Assembly (NCBI RefSeq): GCF_000715075.1
Contig: NC_134090.1
Span: 48,739,792 to 48,803,791 of the forward strand
Direction: 5' to 3'
Length of the DNA: 64,000 nucleotides
Source: Nicotiana tabacum
Taxonomy: Eukaryota > Streptophyta > Magnoliopsida > Solanales > Solanaceae
Shown here: in pieces, positions 24,678-36,121 of the stretch
Layout: each line of letters opens with the position of its first letter
How positions within the stretch are numbered: position 1 is the stretch's first letter
Program-made: the position numbers and the translations under genes
Notes under the pieces: generated by a model
What the model was told of the DNA's origin: nothing
The model's database searches: none
The model's input: only the letters and a program-made list of their open reading frames with translations

Positions 24678-26612
24678 TCTCGCCTCTATCGAGGGGGCCT
24701 AGTTAAGCTTCAGATCGATCTGCCAAAGAATTTTTTGCCAACACCGATGAATAAAAAGACCGAGGGTGGATGAGCCGCTTCATTCGAGTTCGAACTTTGG
24801 ACTTCATCCCTGCTGAGAAGATACCGTTCCCCGGGGAATGGAATATGATGCATATGTGTTGTTACACCGAGTATGTTTTATCATCTGAATGTTTTCCTCT
24901 TTCGAACTAACTCCTTTGTTGTTTGAATTGATTTTTCTCTGGTTTCTTAGCCACCGTGTGGTTCCTAGGAGCGATCAATGACCTTCTAGGCTGGGTTAGA
25001 CTTTTAGACTCTGCCTCTTCATATGACAAGCGCATTTGGCGTGATCTGGCCAAAACTCGATGGGAGGCCAAAAATCATGGTACGCCCTCACCATTATCAC
25101 TTCCAAATCCCTTATGAATGGATTTATTGGCGGTATGTTTGACATTTTACGCCTATGCAGGCCTCGGGGAAGGCGTTTCAATGAGACCGCCTCCTCCTGG
25201 CGAAGAGGAAACCCAAAGGCTTGCCAAAGATAGAAAGAGAAAAATGGAGACGCTGGTAGAGTCCCCAAAACCAAAGAGATACAAGGCTTAAAACCCAGGG
25301 CCAATGCTAAGGTCCTAACTTCGGCAGCTACTAAGAGTCTTCGTGCTGAAGACGAAGACGATAACGGTTTCCCACTAGTATATAGGGCAAGATGAAGCAT
25401 CGATGCTTCGAAGGTTACCGGGCAGAAACTGACGAGTCAGAGGTGGCCGATGCGGTCCTACCTCGTATTGAGGAGACCCTCGAGGAGGATTTAGACGCAG
25501 TCCTCGATCCGACCATTGAATAGGATACAACTTGTGCCGATGATTACTTGGTTAGAGCAATCAGAGGATCCCGCTCTAAGGCCCTTCGAGGACGAGAGGA
25601 AGCCTTGATAGAGGTTGATGTCATAGGCGGTCTTCAATCAGGCTCGTCATTTTCCCCAGGGCAAATACGGGATGCCTAGAGCAGGGAGATTCCTGACGTG
25701 GGGACATCCCAAGGAGTGGATGAGATGTTTGGAGATTTTTTTGCTGGTGTTAAATAGGATGCTGATCTCGATGCTCCAATCGTTCTCGAGGAGGCTGCGA
25801 AACTCCAAAAACAGGTGATTTTGACATAACTTTTTTCCTATGTGCTATAGGTCACGATGCTGTATGAGCAAGCCTTCTCCAAGTTAAGAGCTGAACTAAC
25901 TCATAGTGAGGAGTAGTTTGAGAAGCTTGCCACAGAGTCGAAAGAGCTAAAAACTCTATACGCCCGAAAGGAGGAGGAATTGAACATCTTTCGAGCAAGC
26001 TCGGAGAAAGTGCTCCAAGAGCGGGCCAACATCATTGAGCAGGTAGTCCGGTATTCATGAGCTTGCTTGTTGCTTTCATAACTTAGTGTTTACTATCTTG
26101 GCTCGACATTTGCAGATCGAGCAAAAGGATGCCCTAGCAGAGCAGCTTCGGGAAGAGATTGTGGCCAAAGATGCCGAGATACTTGAGCTGAAGCAGTGCA
26201 AGGATAGCACGACCTTGGAAAGGGAAACTCTCCGAGGGGAGATGGTCTTGACCTAGGGTCTTATTCAAGATGCTAAAGAGGAGGCTCACAAATTCCAGCT
26301 GCATTATGCTGAGTCGGCTGCTGCGTTGTCCATGGCTAAGTCTGAAGTCGATGAATTTTATTCTTATATCGGGATGATGATGCTGCAGCAAATACTCGAG
26401 CTAGGGAGATATATGAAGAGGACGAGCTCAAACTGGCTCGCGCCCCTCGGTTAGAGGCTCGGAGAAAGGCCTTCGAGGAAGTGCATGCCAAGGGTTTTTA
26501 TCTCTCCACCGAGATCGGAGAAGCGAAAGCCTTGGAAGATGAGTCAGCAGCTCCGACTTCTTCGAACGAGGGCTCTTTGAGTGGCTCAAAGAGTAGCGAA
26601 GATGAAGACTAA
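24678..26612 (+). pseudogene. Antisense Transposase_28-like gene, copy a, 3' part
   Basis: It resumes with RLYRGGLVKLQ, then GWMSRFIRVR-like and IPAEKIPFPGEWNM sequence (24740-24850). After intron-like gaps come LAKTRWEAKNHG, a basic KDRKRKMETL stretch, and a long acidic, charged coiled-coil region. It ends NEGSLSGSKSSEDED at the stop 26610-26612. Domain order matches copy b. Several in-frame stops (for example near 24757 and 25520) show decay. Intron positions (GTACGCC at 25080, GCAG near 25160) are inferred by analogy. Confidence 0.7.
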
Positions 26613-26997
26613 GACACCTTTGTTCTTTTTACTTCTTCTTCTTTTGTACATGGACTCTGCGTGGGAGTTTTGTAAATGCGCCTTTGTAAATATATTTTTG
26701 GAATGCAAAGGATTTTCTTGTTTAATGTCTTCAAAGTTTTGCCTTTCAGTGTTCATGCCAAAGTCAAGCTTTGAACTTGAATTTAACTTCTTTGATCTTG
26801 GTCTCGGAGTAACAGAGACCCTTTAGATCGGGTTGTTCTAGTTTCGATTGCATACCTTCCGTAGGTTGGGTAGTAACGTTATTCTTGTGATATGATAGTG
26901 AAGTGACCGAAATGGCCCTGTCGGTACATTTCCCAAAATCATAATTTCATCGTGAGAGATGATTGGCTATCAAAGTTAATGAATAGTCGACGCTCTT

Positions 26998-27007
26998 CTT
27001 ATATATA
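26998..27007 (+). promoter_or_regulatory. Putative TATA box of the second aORF
   Basis: A TATATATA run lies about 155 bases upstream of the start codon at 27161, nearly the spacing seen for copy a (TATAAATA 13316, ATG 13452). A CCAAT-type box on the complement (ATTGGCT, 26961-26968) lies upstream. No TGACGTCA/CACGTG block is seen here. Confidence 0.4.
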
Positions 27008-27160
27008 CTTGCTTTCCTTTCTTTGAAGGTTTTGCCACTTTGTGCAACTACCTTTCTCTGTAGAGTTCCTTTTTTGTGCTAGTTTTAGTGCCGCATCAGA
27101 TCAAAGTTTTCGCCTGAGTTTTCATCTTCCCTTTCTTGTGTTGAAGGAGCTATAGCTACC

Positions 27161-29463
27161 ATGCCCAAATCCACTCATCAGGAAGAGGGAAGTCCCACCT
27201 TTGCTTCTAACCCGGTCGGTGGTACACTGTCGGTGTTTGGTGATCTAACTTCAAACTGTTTCGTCTCGAAGAGAGATTTGATGATAGAGAAACGTCTCGA
27301 CATTCCGAGCCATCTAGAGCATGCATCGAGGTTCATTTGATCAATAGAAGAGAGACACCTTGAGGTTGTGAGGAGAGACTACGGATGGGGAGAAAAGGTG
27401 AGGCTGCAGGTGCCCTCCCGGGAAAAGGATATCATGGACCACGTAGAGGGGTTTCTGAACGTGTATACATAACCTTTTATGTTGGGTCCTCTCGACCGAC
27501 TCGTGCTCGAATTATGTCGAAGACACCAAGTTACTTTGGCTCAGATCCATCCGTCTTTCTGGCGGATTGTGTTGATGATGAGATTTTTTGCTGAAAAGGC
27601 CGAGCTCGAGTTCACTCTTAGCCATCTCCTCAGATTGTATCGGCCTTTACATCATCGAGGTCTAATTATACTGCGACGCCGATCCACCAGGCCCTTTATC
27701 TCCAGTGATGAGGAGGACAAGGATCGAGGATGGATGAGTCAGTTTGTTCGAGTGAGGATTGTTGATATTATTCCTAAGGAGTTCCTGCCGTTTCCCGAGA
27801 AATGGAATTTCAAGCGTAAATGATACATTTTATTCTATTACCTTTGTTCTTGGCGGAGCCAGACTCCGTAAGGGCATTTTCTTTCCTTTTTTTTGCAGCG
27901 ATCCTGTGAATGCCAAATAAGGTTTTCGATCTTGCGGGTTGGGCCCAAAAACTGGCGGCCTTTTCGACTTATGATGAGCGCAATTGGCGAGATTTGTCGA
28001 AGGGCATATGGGAGGCTAAGCACCATGGTATGTGCAATGTAGTCCCTTTCTTGAAGAGTACTTTCCCTTTCGTACACTAATTTCTTTGTTGCAGGCATCA
28101 GTGACTTTTCTGAGGTGAGACCATCCCCTTTTGAGGAGGAGGAAGGACCTCTGATTTCTGAGGCAGAGAAGGATAACAAAAGGAAAAGGTCCTCGAAGAA
28201 CGAGGATTCTCATAGCAAAGTGGGATCTGTTTGGGGGCGCGAGGAGGACATTGCCGCTGACGAAGACCTCATTTTTATCGATCGTTCTGGGGACATCAAT
28301 GCACCCAGAGAGGATGACTCTATATTGATGGATCAAATCAGGAGGCCTCCTGAGACGGTTGAGCCTACTGGGCTCGAGGCCCATAATCTCGAGGGAGAGA
28401 TTCCACAAGCGACGTCGGGGAGTACTCTGAGGGGAATAGGCTTCGACGTATCTCCGCCCAGTCGTAGTGCCTCGAGTGGCTCTACCGGGGCCGATGAGAC
28501 CAAGCCGGTAGATGCGAAGTCGACCTTCGAGGAAGCTCAACGGCTTTGCTCTATGGTGAGGTTTAAGCTTATTATTACTTTTCCAACTTCGTACTCTCTC
28601 CCTTTTAACTGAACTTTTCTTTTTCGTAGGCCTTCGATAAGCTCAAGTATGAGCTACTTTGCTATGAGGCTAAGTTGCATAAAGCCTTGAATGGGGAGAA
28701 ATCCCTCAGGCTTCTTTGTGATAAGAAGACAAGAGAGCTGATACATCTTCGATCGGAGTTGGACCGAAGTCGTGATTATGAAGGCAACCTCGAGAAACAG
28801 GTATGTTCTATTTTGAGGGATTACAAACTCCTTCCCTCATCTTTGGAAACTAATGTTTCGGTATCTCAGTTGTAGAGAAAGACAGAGACGCTGGAGTGCC
28901 TTCGAGACAAAGCCTACCAAGTCAATTCTGAATGCAACAATTTGAAGGCACAGATAGATGTTCATGTTGCGGCCAAAAGGAACGCTTTATCTAAGGCCTC
29001 CGCCCTCGAGATACAGCTTCGTAATGCTCGGGAAGGTGACTCATTCCAGACGAGCAGGATTGCTAAGCTTGAAATAGATCTTTTGAAGATGAAGGCCGAA
29101 GTCGTAGACGCTCGAGCCGAAGCCGAGGAGGTCCGAGAAAAGGCCGATAAGAAGGTGGCTATCTATATGAAAGATGCTGCTGAAGCTTGTACGACGTTGA
29201 GGGAGGCTTCCTATCGAGAGAGGAAAAGCAATGAATATTCCCGATGCAAATCCCGGAGGGAAACTCTCGAGGAGATTCATAATAAGGACTTCGATCTCTC
29301 GGAGGAGATAGAGCAGTCCAAGGCGGATGAGTTCGATGCCAAGTTCCTTGTTTCCAATGCTGAAGACAACGAGGAGGGGGCCGGTGATGGAGCTAGTCCC
29401 GATGGAGCTAATGGTGACATAGTCCCCGAGGGGGGAAAGGCTAAGTTCCCGATGGTAGACTAG
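27161..29463 (+). pseudogene. Antisense Transposase_28-like gene, copy b
   Basis: Starts MPKSTHQEEGSPTFAS. The N-terminal domain (27385-27823) has YPFMLGPLDRLVLELCRRHQ, IHPSFWRIVLMMRFF and GWMSQFVRVRIVDIIP, typical of the putative gypsy-type transposon family (PF04195, from memory). Further exons encode an acidic linker (28100-28555), a Leu/Arg heptad region after the acceptor near 28629, and a long coiled coil (28876-29463) ending GGKAKFPMVD. GT/AG junctions are visible near 28555/28629 and 28800/28876. An in-frame TGA near 27340 and a disrupted middle exon near 27920 suggest inactivation, though much of the frame is open. AATAAA lies at about 29531-29536. It reads opposite to the host element's gag. 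Known family role: none established. Confidence 0.75.
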
Positions 29464-29744
29464 GTTTTTTCTTTCTTCTTCCTTTTATAGGGCTCCCTAC
29501 GGGAGTGTTGTAAATGTATCTTTGTACCATTATAATAAAAAGGAACCCTTTGGTTTTCCCTTCATATGAATTTCCACTTGATTGTGTCTTTTTTTATGTT
29601 TTGAGTGTTGATTCTTGTCGATAATTAGTCCGATATGTTGCACTTTTAAGACAGGAACCCTTAGGTTGTGCTTGATGAGTAATTGATAATAGTTGACCGT
29701 TCAGGGCTCAGTCCTCGAATCAAGTTTTGACTCAGGCTCATTGA

Positions 29745-29935
29745 CCCTTAGGTTTCAACATATTGGCCCTTAGGCTCTTATGTATTGGCCCTTAGGCTCT
29801 TTAGGCTGGCCCTTAGGCTCTTACGCATTGGCCCTTAGGCTCTTTAGGCAGGGCCTTAGGTTCTTACACATTGACCCTTAGGCTCTTTAGGTAGGCCCTT
29901 AGGCTCTTACACATTGGCCCTTATGCACTTTTTAG
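29745..29935. repeat. Tandem array of GGCCCTTAGGCTCTT units
   Basis: About eight copies of TTGGCCCTTAGGCTCTT alternate between a variant followed by TAYGCATTGG and one followed by TAGGCWGG, giving a higher-order unit near 48 bp. Copies differ by single bases (GACCC, GGGCC). The array lies downstream of the second antisense gene. Confidence 0.85.
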
Positions 29936-30397
29936 TTTGGGTCAATGCGACCTCTAATATGGCTATAGTTTTCCCTATTTTGGCTGAAGACTTTTGAAGT
30001 TTTGATAATGCCTTAGCATGTTTTGTGTTCTTCCGACTCTTTGACGTCTCAAGTAAGAACCTCAATTATGAATCGATATGTGACGATAATTGAGTACCTC
30101 GGGAGGTTCTCATGAAGGTTGATTTTTCGAAGCCTTTCGTTGAAGGCTGATTGTCTCGAAGCCTTGTCATTGTTTAGATCTGATATGATCGAATCTCCTT
30201 TGCTTATGCCAGGGGTAGCCTGATTAACCGATTTTTTTCGAAGTATTTTCGAAGTATTTGAAGGCCTTTAATTTTATGGTGGCGGTCGGACGTCTCCTAG
30301 CTGCGTTAATTTGGCTGCAGCCTTTTGATATGTCCATAGTCGATAGTCCCCGAGTAAGATGACCTCGACGTCTATATCAAGTGTATTCCTTTTTAGG

Positions 30398-30560
30398 GGT
30401 CTTACAAGTTCGATAGATAGCCTTGGTCTTAATATCGGGATTATGCCTTTTTAAGGTCTTATAAGTTTTGGCATGCCTCGTTGAGGTCTTACAGATTTTG
30501 GGTTGCCTCACTGAGGGCTTATGAGCTCGAAGTTGCCTGATCGAGGTCTTACAAATTTGA
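30398..30560. repeat. Degenerate tandem array of GGTCTTACAAGTTT units
   Basis: Four to five imperfect units of about 38-45 bp contain TTGCCTCGTTGAGGTCTTAC and end in a T/G-rich spacer. Variants read GCATGCCTCGTTGAGG, GGTTGCCTCACTGAGG and AGTTGCCTGATCGAGG. It lies in the pol-less middle of the Tat element. Confidence 0.75.
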
Positions 30561-31228
30561 GTTTTCGATGGCTAGATGATCTGACTGTTGATGACAGTCT
30601 CCGAGTGTTCGAGAGTTTTTTGGCCCTCGAGCCGTCTTGTAAAAAAGTAGTGAATTTCTTTGAGGCACAAAGTGTTTTGATAAGCAAAGGGGCTTCCTCA
30701 ATTAATTGATATATGCATACATGTTTTTGCTTTTGGAGGCTCGATTATTCTATATGGACATGGTTCAGTTGACCGTTTGGACCAATACAACATTCTCCTA
30801 TCGAGGTCCTCATAGGCATAATTCGGTTTCTTCCAAGGGGTGGCCTCCTGGGGTGATGCCCCCCAGTATTTGAGGTTGATTGAAGAGAAGCCTTGAATAC
30901 TTAATGAGTTCACCTTAGGTAGCATATGGATGTTGCCTCGTTAAAAACCTCGCCGGTAAAACCCGTTTGGCATAAAAGCCGGTCTAAGGGAAAAAGAACA
31001 AAACACATGCTTTTAAAACTCAAGGTCTTTGAGTTGGAGGGCGCTTTAACTCCTTTTAATCGGACACCTGAAGTACGTTAGTATAAAACATAAATGAAAA
31101 GGGAGGAGGTCGTACCTTAAGCATTGATAGCGTTAGAGCCTCGATCTGTGTTAATTGCTTGCTCCGAGGACGCGGTACGGTCCTTTATTCACTTATTCGG
31201 GTGGAGCCAAAAATGTAGGTTGTGTTTG

Positions 31229-31890
31229 CTATTTAGACGTTTGCTTGGCTTTTGGATTCTTTGATGTTGAGGGCATTGATGCCGGTGCAACGTCGTGCAC
31301 CGCGAACATCTCTCTTGCTGCATGCTGCTCCCCGAACACTACTTTTACACCATCCTTGGATGGAAACTTCATCATTTGATGAAGGGTTGATTGTACCGCC
31401 CTCATACTGTGTATCCACGACCTTCCAAGTAAGGAATTGTACCTCATGTCACTTTCGATGACATGAAACTTGGTATCTTGGATTGTACCAGCATGTCAGC
31501 CGAGAGGATGACCTCTCCTTTTGTTGTCTCGCTCGCCATGTTGAATCCATTGAGGACTCAAGAGGCGGGTACAATCTGATCGAGCAGTCCAAGCTGCTCC
31601 ACCACCCTCGACCTGATTATGTTGGCTGAGCTACCTGGATCCACGAGCGCACGTTTAATTTGAAACTTATCCAAAAGAAAAGAAATTACCAGTGCATCAT
31701 TATGAGGCTGAGAAAAGGTCTCAATGTCCTCTTCGTTGAATGTGAGAGCATCCTCTAGTATGTAACTCCGAGTTCGCTTTTCCCCGATGATGGATATTTT
31801 CGTTTGCTTGACAACGGGTACCTGTGGTGCATCGACCCCTCCAATGATCATGTGGATGATGTATTGTGGTTCTTCTGGTTCGTTTTTCAT
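31229..31890 (-). pseudogene. Retroviral-type aspartic protease region of the Tat element
   Basis: Minus strand: HMIIGG-type start, then NDALVISFLLDKFQIKRALV, the active-site-like VDPGSSANIIRSRVVEQLGL (31560-31660). After a frame break it continues with MRYNSLLGRSWIHSMRAVQS and KMFAV-like sequence to about 31229. This follows gag in the same direction, as in Tat polyproteins. Downstream, where RT should start, homology stops. At least two frame breaks are present. Confidence 0.82.
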
Positions 31891-33528
31891 GTTCGCCTCT
31901 TTTTCTCAAAATTGGTTTTTGGCTCGGTCGCTAAGGAACTCTCGAGGTGCCCTTCGCTGATCAGTCGGGCTACCTCTTCTCAAAGCTGTCTTCAATCTTC
32001 GGTCCTATGATCGTGGGTGCCGTGATATTTTCCTACCAAGTTAGGGTTCCTTTGTGAAGGGTCTGATAGTAAGGGTTTTGGTCACCTGGTATCTTTGATT
32101 TTACCTATGGCTGATACGATGTCCGAGACATAGACGTTGAAGTTATACTCGGATAGTCGGGGTGCTTCTACTGGCCCAGTATGCCTATCGGACCCGGCTT
32201 TGCTCATGAGTCCCTAGGAGCATTGACCTTGATCTGTCCTTCGATCGCCTCACGGTATATTACGCCTTGGGGCGTTTCTTCAATCTTCTACATACGGTCG
32301 ATATCTTTCCTTGTTTAGCCTCAAACCCCTTTCTGTAAACCTTTGTTCCTTTGCTAAGAGCTTGCTAGGATATACTGAGCCCGAGGGGGCTTCCAATTGG
32401 TCATCTTCGACCCTGATCTTCGAGTGATACCTATTGTGCACATCTGCCCAGGTCGTGGGGGGATATTTGATCAAATTTTATTTTAGCTGCTTCGAGGCTA
32501 CCGAGCTTCGTTTGCTCAAGCCTTGAGTGAAGGCCTGTACTGCCCAGTCATCAAAGACTGGTGGTAATTCCATTCGCTCCATCTGAAAGCGAGATACGAA
32601 TTCCTTTAGCATCTCGTTTTCTCTTTGTTTGATTTTGAAGACATCAGATTCCTGGTGGCGACCTTGATGGCACCAGCGTGTGCCCTCACGAAAGAGTCTA
32701 CCAACATGGCGAATGAATCAATTGAATTTGGGGTAGGTTATGATACCACATCATAGCCCTCTTTGATAGTGTTTCTCCAAATTTCTTCAACAAGACGGAC
32801 TCAATTTCGTCGTCCTTCAAGTTATTCCCTTTTACAGCACAAGTATAAGCAGTAACGTGCTCATTGGGGTCCGTGGTCCCGTTATACTTTAGGACATCAG
32901 GCATTTTGAATTTCTTTGGGATGGGCTTCGGAGCCGCACTTGATAGGAATGGCCTCTGCATGAACTTCTTTGAATCTATACCCTTCATAATCGGGGGAGC
33001 CCCAGCGATCTGATCGACCCTGGAGTTATAAGTCTCCACCCTTTTATCGTTATCTTCTATCTTCTTTTCTCCTGATTCAATTCTTTTGGTGGGATCCTCG
33101 AGCATCTTCATAATAGCAGGGTCTATTGCTGACACATCGTTGCTCGATCTCTCTGGTACCTGCTCGACTCGAGGAGCCGTTTCCGGTGCTACTGTGCTTG
33201 GGGTTTTTTGGTGACTTTGTAGCTGAGCAATAGACACTTGTTATGCTTGCAACATTTTAAAAATGACTTGAAGACTAACGTCTCTCTCCTCACCGCGCAC
33301 ACTTCCATCGGTAGGAGAGCTTACATCGATATGCACAATGTTCTGCGAGCTCACATCGATGGGGACTTGTGTTGGTGCCTCTCTTGGGTTTTTTTGTGGT
33401 GGTATACCGGCATCTGCTGGTGCTACCCCTAGGTTTTGCGGTGGTAAAGCGGCATTTGCTCCGTTTTATGCCTGAAGCCCAATACCGTTGTTTTCACGTG
33501 CATTTGCTGAGTTAGACATTTTTGACAT
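31891..33528 (-). pseudogene. gag of the Tat element
   Basis: Starts ATG at 33528 (MSKMSNSANARENNG). A stop follows after about 20 codons, then a Pro/Gln-rich part and a long open segment (32698-33237) with a coiled stretch (KRIESGEKKIEDNDKRVE). The gag core follows: KFKMPDVLKYNGTTDPNEHV and KKFGETLSKRAMMWYHNLP. Farther on are WADVHNRYHSKIRVEDDQL (32280-32474) and a zinc-knuckle-like CKYHGTHDHRTED region near 32000. Multiple frameshifts break it. Gag packages the element's RNA. Confidence 0.82.
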
Positions 33529-33616
33529 GAAATCAGAGATTCTTGAACAAGAAAAAGTGTGAAGAATAACTTGTATTTTCAGAAAACTAACACCAAAACA
33601 ATCACTATTATTCTTA

Positions 33617-33637
33617 CCCTCATGGTGGACTCCAAAC
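33617..33637 (-). other. Degenerate primer-binding site of the Tat element
   Basis: Directly inside the 5' LTR the minus strand reads GTTTGGAGTCCACCATGAGG. It resembles the TTTGGCGCCCACCGTGGGG-type sequence that I recall at this place in related solanaceous Tat elements, with several substitutions. The tRNA primer is not assigned. Confidence 0.45.
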
Positions 33638-34345
33638 TGTTTACCTTGTAAATGGTAACTACAATTATATTTGATTTGTGGTTCTAAAAATATGTAATTT
33701 ATCTTAATACTAGTTGTTAAGTGAATAATGCTAAGTGTAAATGAGCAAAAAATGATAAGCAAACCCATATGGTTCCAAGGTTGAGGGCCTCGAGCTCAGC
33801 AATATGGGGCCTCGAGGGTAGCCTTTAAAGGCTGACGATGAGCAATAAATGAAAAACAATAAATGAACGATGATGGACAATAAATGAGCAAGAGACGAAC
33901 AATAAACGAACGAGTAATAAATATGTAGAGTAATTGTTTAGCACGTTTAAGCAAGAAAAGTATAGAATGTTCTATTGTATTCAATGTTATCTGTGTTACA
34001 AAATGACCGGGGTCTCCTTTATATAGGAGGGGGGAATCCCAACATAGTACATGTCTTATATAACGAGAAAATGCTATTGGTACAACTGTATAATGACCTA
34101 GTACGGATTTGTACTATTCTTGCAGACCTAGTCAGCTCTAACCACGTGTATTCGAGATTTTTCCCGCCTTTCCATGACGATCATCAATTGTACTGCTCCA
34201 AGCTCGACCATAGTGAGCCTTCGATGTACTCCCTCGAGGGACACACCTCGGTGTCGCACCTCACACTCTGCTTCGGGCTTCTTCGAAGTTAGGCGTGGAA
34301 CGGCATAGTAGCCCCAAAGTCGAACTCCAATTTTGGCCGTATACA
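33638..34345 (-). repeat. 5' LTR of the Tat element
   Basis: Partner of 12401-13107, 708 bp, TG...CA ends, followed by the duplication TACTT at 34346-34350. The minus strand carries TATATAAAGG at about 34017-34026 as its likely TATA box. CACGTG is kept at about 34140-34145. Confidence 0.93.
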
Positions 34346-34350
34346 TACTT

Positions 34351-35207
34351 AATAATAGATCACAGCTAAGAACTTCCTCCACAATATTTTTACTTTTTAT
34401 AGATTCACGAATAATCTTTTTCTTGCACTTCCACGTTCAATTTAGTCTTGTTTTCATCTTTTTATAGATTTAGTTACTTGTCTGTTTGAAGCTGGAGACT
34501 AATGATTAATTTAGTCATCTTAGCCAAACTTGGAAAATTATTCTCCTGCCTTTATTGTTTGAGTACCTACATCTAAATTAAGGTTGAAGAATATGTATAT
34601 ACTTAGTATTCATTAAGTCCAACATAACTTGTTTTCAGAAACTCTTGAGCTGTCATCAACATTCGATACTTTCTGTTTCTATTCTTGTCTCTTTGAGATG
34701 CATGATTGAAGTTTTTGTTTTCTTCTTGCAATTAATGGTCCTAATAAAGATCACCTTTCACAATAATTGCTCTCTTTCCTCTCTAGCAACAAACAGGGGT
34801 CCTACCTTAGTTTCTATGTTGTATACACTAAGAGAAATATTTAGGTAAAACTATTTAATAATGTTTGTTTTGGGGTCTATAGGCATCTAAAATCTTTGCC
34901 TTCTTTTAGGAAGAAAAATTATTCTTGTTAAGTATGAAATGGTTACATTGTATTGTACTATTGTTTTTCTTTCTGTCCTCTTGTAATAGAACTTATGTGA
35001 GATTTTTATTATTATTGAGGGGCTTCATATTTAATCAGCATGCTTTCCTGTAGATATTGAGTTCTTTTTGTTTTTGAGGGAGTTTTCATAGTTTTATCTT
35101 AGCAAAGAATTGGGGAGATAGTTATATATACTCCTTATTTTTCCTTTTTCTTCTGCAAGATTAGTCCCGAAGCATTAGTTAAATAACAAGTGCTAAAGGG
35201 CATATTA
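34351..35207. other. Intergenic spacer
   Basis: AT-rich sequence downstream of the Tat element. I find no gene, tRNA or repeat that can be supported. Confidence 0.6.
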
Positions 35208-35492
35208 AGCTCCCGTTTCGCTATAAAATTTGGGAGTTTTTTTTCAAACATTATTTTCAAATATTTGTTTGTTTATAGATTTTAACCATTTTGACAAATT
35301 TGAAAACAAAATGTTCAAATCCCAAAAATAGTTCTAGAGTAATTATTGAAGTTTTCTACAAACAAAAAGTTCAAATTCTTTTAAAGTAAAATGCAAGCCT
35401 AGATACAATTTTAACTTTCAAAACCATTTTCACCTCATCTTCGAAAACTCAATTTTTTTTAAGTTTTAAGTTAATCTATATCCAAACGCTAG
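35208..35492. repeat. MITE-like repeat (family E)
   Basis: Begins GCTCCCGTTTCGCTATAAAA and ends ATATCCAAACGCTAGC, giving short imperfect inverted ends. The interior (TCAAATCCCAAAAATAGTTC, CACCTCATCTTCGAAAACTC) is repeated in inverted orientation at about 46253-46520. No ORF. Confidence 0.6.
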
Positions 35493-36121
35493 CTAAATTA
35501 TTTTTAAATGATACTGCGCCCAAAAATTTTTATATCAAAATCTGGCTCACATACTTATTGCTACGTGTGCATGAACGTTTTAGAAAGGTTAAGACAATCG
35601 TCAAATCTAGCAACACTTATTTTATGGTACATTATTTCAATTAAATGGGTGGGTTTGGTAGTTTTTTTGGAATATGGATAGGCATATATGAAAGAAGACA
35701 ATGAAGAAAAAGGAGGATTTTGTGAAAAAGAGAAATTATTGGGGGCTAATAAGGGTGCATGATTGGCTTTAGGGCTCCACCTTTCATTTTTTAAAAGCCT
35801 TTACCTTTATTATATTGTTAAAATAGTCTAACCTCATTGCATTTGGTCTTTTGGCTACTTTGTCCTTTGTGATCTTCCTTTCCTTTTCTGTTCCTAGTAC
35901 CTACCATGTATATACGATACTAAGTTGTGTTCAAGGGTTCTCATCTTCCTAATAAAATAAAAAAAGTCGGTGAATATTTTAATTTTGATCATATTTATGT
36001 TGGCTAATTCTATTAGTAAATTCTTTCCAAGAGTTTAGTGGCGTTGATGCTATTACACAAACTGGAGTGTAGGGTGGCAAAAAATTGCAGAAATATGAAA
36101 CTTTTTTGAGGGGAGAAATTC
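35493..36121. other. Intergenic spacer
   Basis: AT-rich, with no feature seen. Confidence 0.6.

Larger units (their letters stand above)
29464..31228. other. Non-coding middle of the Tat element where pol would be expected
   Basis: Between the second antisense gene and the protease end there is no RT, RNase H or integrase motif in either strand. The stretch holds two tandem-repeat arrays (listed separately) and AT/GC-mixed sequence. A CTCGTTAAAAACCTCGCCGG segment at 30937-30956 looks like conserved element backbone. Confidence 0.65.
12401..34345 (-). mobile_element. Tat-lineage Ty3/gypsy LTR retrotransposon, pol-less, with nested chromovirus
   Basis: Two LTRs of about 707 bp (12401-13107 and 33638-34345) start TGTTTACC, end TATACA/CATACA, and are bracketed by an exact 5-bp duplication TACTT (12396-12400 and 34346-34350). 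Gag-protease reads on the minus strand next to the 33638-34345 LTR, so that LTR is the 5' one. No reverse transcriptase, RNase H or integrase belonging to this element is visible; all pol sequence inside belongs to the nested Tekay-like element (13756-24677). Between protease and the 3' LTR lie two + strand Transposase_28-like genes, the antisense-ORF arrangement known for Tat elements. Without the nested element it is about 11 kb. It is disabled by many stops and is non-autonomous as read. Confidence 0.85.

Noticed and set aside
24996..25400. 134-codon minus-strand frame
   Set aside because: It is the complement of the antisense Transposase_28-like gene copy a, whose + strand reading is supported by domain order.
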